A DNA stretch of 64,000 bases, taken from NCBI GenBank assembly GCA_947561395.2, contig OX387186.1, forward strand, positions 6,561,888-6,625,887. Direction: 5' to 3'. Of the stretch, positions 23,132 through 33,000 are shown in pieces; positions within the stretch are counted from its first letter, which is position 1, and the number at the start of each line of letters is the position of its first letter. This stretch comes from Buxus sempervirens. Lineage: Eukaryota; Streptophyta; Magnoliopsida; Buxales; Buxaceae. A program made the translations under genes and the position numbers. Below the pieces are notes generated by a model that worked only from the letters and a program-made list of their open reading frames with translations, was not told the origin of the DNA and did not search any database.

Positions 23132-24445
23132 ATGGATCAATCGTTCCTGTTAATGTTGTCAAACCTCCTCCAGCTGCACAACCATCTGGATCCCACCTCC
23201 TCTCTTCTGTCTGATTGCCACGCCACGACCACCAGTGCCACCTCCCCAACGTCAACCATCTTCTCCACCTCTGCTGCTCCACTCCTTTTTTTCACTATTG
23301 CATCTGTCCTTTCATATGCTATGTCCCTTCGCTATTCCTCCCCTTCCTCTCTCGATGACTCCTCTGATTTTAGCATCTCTGCTTTTCGTGCCCTAACCAC
23401 TGAACACATGTGGGCCATGGAAGCCCCCATTCGTGATGCCCAGTGGCGATCCTCATATGGCCTGTCCTATCCTGTGTTCACTACTGTCGTTGATAAACTC
23501 AAACCCCACATCCTCCAATCCAATCTCTCTCTTCCCCCGGATTATGCTATCTCCATGGTCCTCTCTCGCCTTGCCCATGGCCACTCTGCAAAAACCATTG
23601 CTGCTCGATATTCCCTTGAACCCTCTCGTGTCTCCAAGATTACTAACATGGTCACCCGTCTCCTTGCCACTAAGCTGTACCCTGAATTTATCAAAATTCC
23701 CATTAGTCGTCGACGCCTCCATGAAGCCACTCAAGCCTTTGAGGAACTTACCTCCCTCCCAAATATGTGTGGTGCTATTGATGGGAGCCCCATTAAGGTT
23801 CGGCGACTCCCGCACGATCAGCAATTTCATAACCATTCTACTTACCGGTGCCGTCATGGTTACCCTGCGGTGCTTCTCCAGGTTGTTACCGACCATAAGA
23901 AGATTTTTTGGGATGTTTGTGTAAAGGCTCCTGGTGGCACTGATGATGCCACCCATTTTAGAGATAGTGTGTTGTATAATCGGCTTACTTCTGGTGATAT
24001 AGTTTGGGATAAGTTGATCAATGTCCGTGGCCATCATGTACGGCCGTACATTGTTGGAGACTGGTGCTATCCTTTGCTGTCTTTCTTGCTCACTCCTTTC
24101 TCTTGGAATGCTACTGGAACACCTGCCCAGAACTCCTTTGATGCTGCATTGATGAAGGGGCGGTCTGTAGCGGTAGATGCAATTGGTTTGCTTAAGGGCA
24201 GGTGGCGGATTCTGCAGGATTTGAATGTGGGGCTTAATCATGCACCACAAACAATTGTTGCATGCTGTGTTTTGCATAATTTGTGTCAAATAGCAAGGGA
24301 ACCAGAGCCAGCCCTTTGGAAGGACCCCGAGGAAACTGGGCCTCCTGCAAGAGTGCTTGAGAACGAGAAATCGTTTTACTATTTTGGAGAGAGCTTGAGA
24401 CAAGCAATGGCGGATGATTTGCATCAAAGGCTTTCAAGCAGGTAA
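23132..24445 (+). CDS. Harbinger transposase-derived protein, ALP1-like
   Basis: A single uninterrupted frame of 437 aa from the ATG at 23132 (MDQSFLLMLSNLLQLHNHLDP); an in-frame ATG 33 bases upstream at 23099 gives 448 aa. An N-terminal hydrophobic stretch (LLFFTIASVLSYA) is followed by a helix-turn-helix region (MVLSRLAHGHSAKTIAARYS) and a DDE_Tnp_4 nuclease fold. The first acidic residue is in GAIDGSPIKV (D217) and the second in YIVGDWCYPLLSFLL (D310). In the third block, ...VDAIGLLKGRWRIL, the position usually held by Glu is Val, with Asp next to it, so catalysis is probably lost. Domesticated plant relatives such as ALP1 associate with the Polycomb complex PRC2; that role is family knowledge, not shown here. 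No terminal inverted repeats were found around the gene. The intact frame with a broken active site suggests a host gene. Confidence 0.85.
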   Translation: MDQSFLLMLSNLLQLHNHLDPTSSLLSDCHATTTSATSPTSTIFSTSAAPLLFFTIASVLSYAMSLRYSSPSSLDDSSDFSISAFRALTTEHMWAMEAPIRDAQWRSSYGLSYPVFTTVVDKLKPHILQSNLSLPPDYAISMVLSRLAHGHSAKTIAARYSLEPSRVSKITNMVTRLLATKLYPEFIKIPISRRRLHEATQAFEELTSLPNMCGAIDGSPIKVRRLPHDQQFHNHSTYRCRHGYPAVLLQVVTDHKKIFWDVCVKAPGGTDDATHFRDSVLYNRLTSGDIVWDKLINVRGHHVRPYIVGDWCYPLLSFLLTPFSWNATGTPAQNSFDAALMKGRSVAVDAIGLLKGRWRILQDLNVGLNHAPQTIVACCVLHNLCQIAREPEPALWKDPEETGPPARVLENEKSFYYFGESLRQAMADDLHQRLSSR

Positions 24446-24525
24446 TAGATTTTTCTTGAGGAGCAGATCAGAGCCCTTTTTGTAACATTGTACTTCTAGT
24501 GTGCTTTAGCCCGCTTTGAACAATT

Positions 24526-24593
24526 AGTGGGTCTTTGTTGTCACCTATATGTTTATTTCAGTGGGTCTTTGTTGTCACCTATATGTTTATTTC
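24526..24593. repeat. Exact 34-bp tandem duplication
   Basis: A unit starting AGTGGGTCTTTGTTGTCACC is repeated back-to-back at 24526-24559 and 24560-24593 without mismatch, 80-150 bp after the ALP1-like stop codon, so probably in its 3' UTR. Confidence 0.9.
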
Positions 24594-24599
24594 TAACTT

Positions 24600-26800
24600 A
24601 GTCAATTTCGAGTATAAACTTCTTTTTTGATGGATCTATTAGTTGGTTTATAAGTCGAACTTCTTAGGAATCAAAATTTGAAAGTGTGAAAACTGGCACG
24701 AGTGGCATTTTTAATCTGATTTTGGATCAGATAAACATTGTTAATCAAATTTGATCAAGTTCTTCGCAACAGGATATGAATTTGCTTCTGTTCTCTTATA
24801 CCATTATAGCTATAATTTTACTTGATGAAGGTACATTGGCATGTAATGGCATAATTTTGGGTGAGTTAAATAATTTTTCTGTTGTAAATCTGATCATGTG
24901 AGGTTACTGACATTGGAATTTGAAAATTTAGTAAATGTATGGCATTTATTAGGAATAACTTGTACACTGAATATTATATGAACTAACCATGAAATTTTGT
25001 TAATGTTAAGATAACTAGCAAAGTTAGCAGTCCATTGTACATTTGGAAGTATAAATATATGGATAAACATTATTGGGATGGGTTTGCACTTGCACTGTCC
25101 AAGATTGGCCTGTCATTTGAGAAGGCCCAAAAATCCGAATGTAGTCAAGTTCTACTAGCCAATATATTGTCCATGCCTTCCAGATATTATGTTGGACTAA
25201 TCAATCACCCTGCCCACCTCCACCCCAAGGCAGTCTAAGGGCATTTTGCCTTTCCTTGCTTTATTTTTGTTTGATTTAGGCATTCTATTATTGTATTCCC
25301 ACATCAGTTATAAGTGTGGAGGATCCGAATCAGTGACCACCAATTTCTGAGGAGCTTGAGCTGTCTGTGACAGGCAAAGCTTGACTTAGCTCATTTTCCA
25401 TCCTTACTGTTGTTGTTATCTGGCATGGACAACACTTTTGAAGCTTAGCGTGAAGGTTCGATGCTTTGCTTGCCTTGCAGAGGAAAATCCTGGCTATGGC
25501 CCTAGCCTGTAGGGATCTAGTATCTGATAGCTTTATATTAAATTACAGCGGTCTAAAGTTCGTACTGGATTGGAATCATGGCAGTGGATTCACTTCAGTT
25601 GTCTTTATTCCATTTTCCGCTCATTTTATGTAGCATTTCATATTGTGCCTCAGAAATTAACACAGGAAAGCAATCTTCCTCCCTCTTAACCCATTCGAAT
25701 ATGGCAAGCATGGCAGTATTTACTATTGCTACCAAGATTGAACAACTGATGAGAAGATCTACTTTATTCTCGACATTGGACAACATTTTGATAATGAAAG
25801 AAAATCAGGCGGCCCATGCTCATGAAGTTGATTTCAAATCTCTTGTCTGCTTGCGGAAAATCTGGTGTTTGTGGAGTTATTAATGTATAGTAATCCTCAT
25901 TTCCTCTCACCCATATATTTCTATCATTGCAGTGTTTATTGCTTGTCAATATTACATTCTTTGGTCACCTCACTGATATGCAGGATTCACAGTCACAAGC
26001 ACACATGGATGCTTGGATAAGAAGACTCAGCAAGCTGGCTTTGTTGGCAAGCTTGAAGTTTTGGCATATGCCATTCATACAATTTACTTAAAGGTTATTA
26101 TGAAACATGAAGACATACATAATGTATGCTTATATCACTATTTCAATGCATTATATGCAGAAAAATTTCTGTAGATTTCATAATATCTGCCAGAACACTG
26201 TAAATTAGACTTAGAGGCCCAGATGACATACAAGCATGCAGCTATGATAATGAGACTTGACTTGCTATTGAGTTATAATGGGATGCAATGATGGTGCTTT
26301 TCTTAGTCACCTTCTCTGCAAGTGCACTCTGAAGTTCCAGGGGCTAGCAAGCCAGAAACATTGCACTTGACATAGCAGAAATTGCCATGGATTGACCCAT
26401 ATTCCATACCGCTGTTTAGTGACCATCAGAAGTGCCGTGGCTTGTGCTTCGCAGCTCATTGTCTGTATAGACATGGTTAATGAGTATGTTGTCATGCTTG
26501 TATTCTTCTAGTGCTTCACAAACACATATGCAACCATGCTGATGACAGATAAAATTGATTTTCATCTCTCATGAGTTCAGATTGATGGTTTAAATTAACG
26601 TTGAATTATCGGCCAGTACTAGATATTGTGGCCAGTATAACTCATTACTAGTCCATGTTGGGTTTGTAGGGTGTGAGTGTGTGTGTGTGCGTGGTGCAGG
26701 TGCTGGTGCAATTATTTAGGTTATGAAACTTGACTGATGAGTAAATACTGTTCTGCTCTTTGAAGTCTAGTATTTCTTATTCTATTAAGTAGGCTGACAA
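24600..26800. other. Non-coding region downstream of the ALP1-like gene
   Basis: AT-rich, with several splice-like signals (for example ATGCAG|GATTCAC near 25982) but no recognisable protein. It could be long 3' UTR or introns of an extended ALP1-like transcript. A short (GT)n run lies at about 26670-26690. Confidence 0.35.
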
Positions 26801-26820
26801 GAATTCACTATGTGATTCAG

Positions 26821-26960
26821 AGAAGGAGGTTTGTTGAAGCTTATTGTTCGCTTGTGTTCGAATGTGATACAAGGACCAATGCTGACGGAAAGATTCTCCA
26901 GCTGATGATTTACCACAAGGATGATCAGTGGCCATTTGTTGATGGTTCCAAAAGAGAAGA
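26821..26960 (+). CDS. Exon-like open segment, unidentified
   Basis: A 140-bp open segment between a good acceptor (GTGATTCAG, ending 26820) and a donor (AGAAGA|GTATGT at 26961). It encodes a well-mixed, protein-like peptide with FVEAYCSLVFECDTR and LQLMIYHKDDQWPFVDG. I do not recognise the family. It is followed within 100 bp by repeat R copy 2, so it may be an orphan exon or gene relic. No neighbouring exon could be identified. Confidence 0.3.
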
Positions 26961-27123
26961 GTATGTTCTTAGTCCACTTTCTCCTCCAGGAACTCACCCC
27001 CTAAGTTTCTTGAACCATGGTTTTTCCATATGGTCGGGCTCCTTTGTCACCTGAATTACCCACTCAACTGCCACATTCAAAAACAAAACATTCTTCTAAA
27101 TAAGCATTTGACTCCTAAATTAA

Positions 27124-27967
27124 GGCTGCGTTTGGCATTGTTTTTTTGTGTATTTAAGCAAAATCAAGTTTTTGAAATAATAAGTATGTTTGGTTAATAC
27201 TTGCTTTTGCTTCTCAAGATGAAGCAAAAGCAATCTAATTGCCTTTCTTGAGAAGCAAAAAGTTTTTGCCTCTCATTTTTTTATTTTTTGCTTCTTTTGC
27301 TTATTGTTACTAATCTAATATCAATAACCTACTCACACCGCTACCGCCACTCACTACCGTTACCAACCACTACTACAAAACCACCCACCACAACCATCAC
27401 AATCATCCACCCCTTACTTCCCACCATGGGCATCACTACTAACACCACCGATCCACCCACCATTACACCCCATCCACTATCACTAGTATCACTTATTACG
27501 CACCACCACTATCACCATCATCCACAACCACTGCCCGCCACCACCCATCACCTCCATCACTACAACCACCAACAACACTCCCACCATCATCACCTACCAC
27601 CCCATAGTTCCACCACGATTATCACTACACCCACCACCCCTATCACCATCATCACTGTTACCCACTAGGACCCCCACCACCACTATCACTATCATCATTC
27701 ACCCACCACAACTAACTAGTTTTGTATTATGCGATAAATTGGAAACCTTATCAAAGCATGTGTAACTCGGGTTAAGATGTTTTAATACTAACGAAGAAGC
27801 AATTTTAAACTTTTGATATTACCAAATATGCTTTTTTGTTTTTATGTAACAAAGCAAATGTAAACCAAACAACTTTGTTTCACGAAAAGATCTTTACGGA
27901 AGCAAAAGCAATTTAGTTGTTTCTCTTGCTTTTTGAAGCAATAAGTAAAAGCAATGCCAATGCAGCC
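27124..27967 (+). mobile_element. MITE family B copy 2 (longest copy)
   Basis: Termini GGCTGCGTTTGGCATTG and, read in reverse, GGCTGCATTGGCATTG. Both sub-terminal regions are rich in AGCAAAAGCAAT motifs. The 844-bp element holds a low-complexity core at about 27330-27715 of CCACYA and ATCAYC triplets. Repeat R copy 1 has no insertion at the matching place, so the ends are supported; about 30 bp of target appears lost on the left side. No transposase. Confidence 0.78.
27330..27715. repeat. CCA/CAT-rich low-complexity tract inside MITE B copy 2
   Basis: Almost only C, A and T on the plus strand, in triplets such as CCACCA, ATCACC and CATCAT. The 126-residue open frame through it is a Thr/His/Pro-rich translation of the repeat and is not treated as a gene. 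Confidence 0.8.
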
Positions 27968-28799
27968 AATGCAATACAAAACAAGCTTTTGCTAATTTGA
28001 CGTTCCTCAAACATTTCAACCTCACACATTTGCTTTGGTATCCCAACAACATTTATTCAGAGCTTTGATTCACGTTTAGATATGTTAAATAAAATAAATA
28101 AATCCATGTTTAGGAAGTAGTTGGTCAATGTAAAACATATATCTCTTTGATGATTTGAAGGAAATTAGGTAGGTGCTATTTATTCCTCTTCTCCTTCTGA
28201 GAAAATCTCTTAATTCTGTCTACAATTTCCCAGAAGGATTTAAAGTTATTAAATAATAATTTTGCTAGATACTGTACTTGGCATGATTCTGCATCTATAT
28301 ATGAAACATGGAGTCGCTCAATCTGATATGCAGTCTTTGATCACTAAGCCCTCTCCCTTATCTTTCTCTTTTATTCTTTTCCTTTGACAAGTTTTCAGTG
28401 CTCATAAGTATTTTAAGTTCATCTAGTAACTAAAATTCAACAAATTACAATAAAAAGATGTTGGTTGCATGTGGAGCACACAATTTCATTTATGCAGGGC
28501 ATGTTGTGTGTTGATGAGAATAACGTTTGCATTTAGTGAATGTTGTAAGCTTATTTGTTGGTAGACACACATACCCACTTCATTTATGCATATTACATAA
28601 GATGTCATTTATTATCATCGTGTGGAAAGTTTTATCCATTTTTAGGGTTTAAAGTGAGCTCTCTATCTCTACAACCACCGTACTTTCCGCTGCCAAGTCG
28701 GTCTTGAACCGAGACGTAGAAGGAAGGTTTCGTAAACTTGGGGGCTCACGTTGAAACTTGCCCCTCCTGCTTCACTGTTAATACCTTGTTCTTTTTGTG

Positions 28800-29865
28800 A
28801 GTTTAAAACTGCTTCACTTTTAGAAATATTCTCTATTTTTAGAAAAATATGATTTATTTTTCTCTTGAAAATTTGTCAATTGAATTTGATTTATTTGGGT
28901 ATTATGGTAAGACTTGAAAATTCTCAGAATAACACAAGATAAATCTTGACGGCCTGGCTCTAATCACAGCATGATTAATGGCTGACTGAGGCATCAAATT
29001 TTCTTTCATTTGTCAGTATTGTGATCTTGAGAGACTTGTCAAAGAAAGAAAGGTTCATCAACATGCTGTTGGGGTTGCTTCCAATAAGATTTTATCTATA
29101 CATTTTGATTCTTTCAACCCCTTTGGTTTCCTCAGTAGATTTCCATCTAAAGAAGTCAACAGAGCTTCTACCATAATGCTTTGTTATGTAATGGTTCATT
29201 TGATTTATGCATTTTTTAAATAATCACTCACCTACTTTAATAAGAATTAAGTTGAAACATTGTCCACCTGGCCTATTTAGAGGTTCTCTATAAAGTGGAA
29301 GTTTACCACATCATTGCTCCAATTGGCAAGTTATGTTAACGGGATAGATTAAGAAAATATCATTGACTTAATAGTTGTTTTATTTACCTGAGGGAAAAGA
29401 TTGAATTAACATTTTTGAAACCCTTTATAGACGCCAAGTACAGAACGGCCTTATACGCCAATGTTCTCAGAATCCAAAAACCCATGCTTTGGTCAGTTAA
29501 GGCAAATTTATTATATCGTTTATTTATATGTTTTGTTAAACTGGATCAGTTAATGGTAGTTTTATATTTTCAGATGAAAAATCAGTTTTTTTGTATTTGA
29601 AATTGAAATCCATCAGAGTTTTAGAGATGTTTGCTGATATATCTTATCAATTGAAGGGAAATAAGACAAAGTGCAAGGTTATCTTCTCTGGTTATTTTAT
29701 CATATCATATGATAGTCTACATACGCGCAACAGGCAATAAATATGATTGCTCTTTATATCTCAAAATTTATTTCTTTTTCAAACAACACCAAGTTTTTAA
29801 CTTCTTATGATTTATATACAAAATTGAAAAGAAACATCCAAAATTTTCTAATGCTTATGATACAT
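28800..29865. other. Intergenic, no gene seen
   Basis: AT-rich DNA between repeat R copy 2 and the decayed TypA exon copy. No further TypA-like exons were recognised here. Confidence 0.4.
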
Positions 29866-29879
29866 GTAAAGAATGACGA

Positions 29880-29983
29880 GCCTTGTTCTTTGGGCTCTTT
29901 GGTCGTCATATTCCGCTTATTTGCGTCCAGGAATTTCTTTCCTCAGTCCAATTGCTTTTGGTATAACCTGCATACACTCCAAA
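29880..29983 (-). pseudogene. Duplicated, decayed last exon of the TypA gene
   Basis: Aligns over about 100 bp with the functional last exon 30152-30069, including the acceptor region (reverse strand GTATGCAG|GTTATACCAAAAGC). It would begin VIPKAIGLRK but carries a one-base insertion and an early stop, so it cannot replace the real exon. It lies about 170 bp downstream of the true exon. Confidence 0.8.
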
Positions 29984-30068
29984 AATTTCTGATGATTAAT
30001 AAATCATATGAAAAAAATTCTCTACGTGCAAATTGAGGTGGGAGTTTACAGATTCAAGGGCAGAAGCC

Positions 30069-33000
30069 TCATTCTTTCGGTTTTTTACTCATTATTTTCC
30101 GCTTGTTTGCATCCAGGTATCTTTTTCTCAATCGAATTGCTTTTGGTGTGACCTATAGACACCCAAATATGCAATAAAAGAAATCAATAATCAACAACCC
30201 ATTTCATCAAACATACATAGAGAGAGCAAGAGCTTGTTTTAAGAACCAACCTCAATAAGCTCATCAGAAGCAACGTACCCAATTGCTTCTTCAAGAGTCA
30301 TCTACAGAAAAAAAAAAAAGTAGATATCTGGTTGTTAACAGCCTATCACACTAGTAAAATGAATAATAACTGTTGCTCTTTAAATAATAACAACAATAAT
30401 AACAACTGCAACGTATAAAATGAATAAAACAACAGCAGCAGCAATGCTAAATTAATAATAGAGGGTGGCTGCTTTCAACAGTTTTAGTTAATAGGTTAAA
30501 AATGATATACCGATGTAACCTAGAAATTGGTTGCTTCCAGGAACATAGCTTGAGGATTGTGGATCAATTGATAGAAATGTGTGCAGTTAAATTATTGTCA
30601 TGCTAAGTGGAAATCACATATTTTACTATTCAAGAATTATGAAAAAATTCAGAAAAAAATTTTCATTTTTAATTTTTTGAAGAATTGTATTATTATATCA
30701 GTATAATAAAAGGTTATGCCCTTTGCACATGGAAGGAAATGTATACAATGTGACTAGCCCAATAAGAAAAAAAGATAGCAAACCAAGTCAGACTATAATA
30801 TTACAATGTATTTCAAAATTAGAAAATGGAAGCATCTTTTGAATACACAAGGAATCAGTGCCGTATGAAAGAAAGTATATATAGCCTAAAATAGACCAAA
30901 ACCTTTGATTTTGAAAATGGAAGCATCCTTGAATACACAAGGAATCAGAGTCAAATGAAAGAAAGCATATATAACCTAAAATAGACCAAAACCCTTCCCC
31001 TACTTCCTATCCCATGAGTTTTAACACATCCTCCTAATTCCCCAAGTTCCCCGTGTTCCCCGTGTTATCAATGCACCATAGTGACCGCCTTTTTCAACTT
31101 CATTCAAAGAAATATTTCAAATTTATTACGTCTCTCAGTGCCAGAGAAACTCCACACCAGAATTTTTTCAAGAACCAATCCAAAAATTTCCTTTGTTTAG
31201 GTGCAGAAATATCCACTTCATACCTTCCAAACACAATACTAACTCTCCTCTTACCTAAGCAAGGACTATAAAGATGCTCTCACTTCAGAAACATGAAAAC
31301 AAAAACAAATTGTTTAATAGTAGTATCTCCAAAAATATCTATAAAGCTGAGCCATGAAAACAAAAACAAATTGTTTCATAGTAGTATCTCCAAAAATATC
31401 TATAAAGCTGAGCCAACATTCTCTGCTAACTTTTAAAGGATAACTGTTTCAGTATCCCCAACCAATCCTATTATTGAGTCATGCGACTTAGTGGCTCTCA
31501 CAATGTTTCAAACTTTTCGATCACTTTGATTAGTAAAAGCATTTCTAGATTATCCTTTGAACTAATGATGTCCCATCTACATAAGGCCATTCTGAATGAA
31601 GTCGGTGGAGCCAGGTACCAGTAATACCGCACAAAATTCCTCCCGCTAAAACTCATTTAACTGCCAAAGCACACTTTCCTGAGAAATCCATTCTAGTTAT
31701 AGCATGATAAGAATTCTTGAAAAAAACAAATGACTGCACTCATGCCAACCTGTAAGTCCTGTTGCACTAATCCTCTTCAGATTGGGCTTCATGAGCAATT
31801 TTTTGGCACTGTTAGGACCTAATCACTAGATAACTAAACATACTAATTGACAACTGAACGAAGACTTTTCTAAATAAACAGAAATTCTGTTTGACATTTT
31901 GTGTGAAAATCATTATGAATATTTAGTGGAAATGAGTACAACCAAACTCCCCTTTGGTGTGCCCTAGTCATTTGGTACCTACCAAACACAAGATTTCAAG
32001 TTTTGAAACCATGGTTTTAGTTTACGCTTCAGCTTTTGTAGAGAGAAGAAATCACCAACTCTAGCAGAATTCCATGATCATGAGTTAGATTCATGAGAAC
32101 ACACATATATTAGTGATGAAATACAAAGTAACAAATGACACAGATAGGAACAGGCAAAAAGTGTAATCATCTGCCAACCGGGTTCCATTTCTAGCGAGTC
32201 ACGGTTCCATCCACCCATTCCTGCATCCAAACCCTTCCATGTAGTCCAATAGTCCTCCGTTAGAGGAACTGATAGGCCACATGAATAATGCTGTCCCTCA
32301 TACAGAGCCCACTGATAAAAACATATTGGAATTTCACATATAATAACAACCATGAAATTTTTAGATATTTTTGGTCTCTCCAAGAAAAGAATCAGATCTA
32401 TGGAACACTATCATGTCATGTGGCAACTTCATCTACAGCCAAATCTTTACAAGAGAAGTGGGGTCATGTCAAAGTACACATGGACATTTTTTGTTTGACA
32501 AATCACGTACCACGGCCTCAAATCACTTGCAGTTTCTCACTGCATTGGTTACTGCTGCTGTCTGTGGGATGCTGCCATGTGGAGCATCTCACGGTTTGTG
32601 TTTTTTCATGTTTTGTAAATGTTTCACGTAGAACCCACTTGAAAAAAACACAAACGATAACATGCTCCACATTGCAGCCTCACACGTAAACACATAATTA
32701 ATGCAGTGAGGAATTGCAGGTCATTTCAACCCATGGATCACATGTAAAATCCTCAGCCTCATAGAAACATTATACCTTTCTTGAATCACAGTATTGATGA
32801 TCAAATATGGTGTATCTGGTGCAACTACTTGCTTTTAGTGGTAAGTCCACAACGGCATAAACAACAACAAAATGCCTTACCCCACTTGGTCGGGGCTAGA
32901 AACACAAATCCTGTTCTTCCATCTCAATTTTGTCAAAAGCCATATCTCCAGTCAAATTATGAGTGTCTATCTAGGTTCTTTTGGTCTTCCTCTAACCTTC

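Larger units (their letters stand above)
27040..28797 (-). repeat. Large dispersed repeat R, copy 2 (inverted relative to copy 1)
   Basis: Reverse-complement counterpart of 14270-15626: ACTCAACTGCCACATTCAAA near 27067, AAGCATTTGACTCCTAAA near 27102, the region 27968-28320, and 28340-28797, including a well-conserved stretch around CCACCGTACTTTCCGCTGCCAAG (28677-28700). MITE family B copy 2 is inserted at 27124-27967. No coding capacity seen. Confidence 0.8.

Noticed and set aside
27288..27668. 126-residue open frame rich in Thr, His and Pro
   Set aside because: It is a translation of the CCA/CAT triplet tract inside MITE B; no domain or codon structure beyond the repeat.
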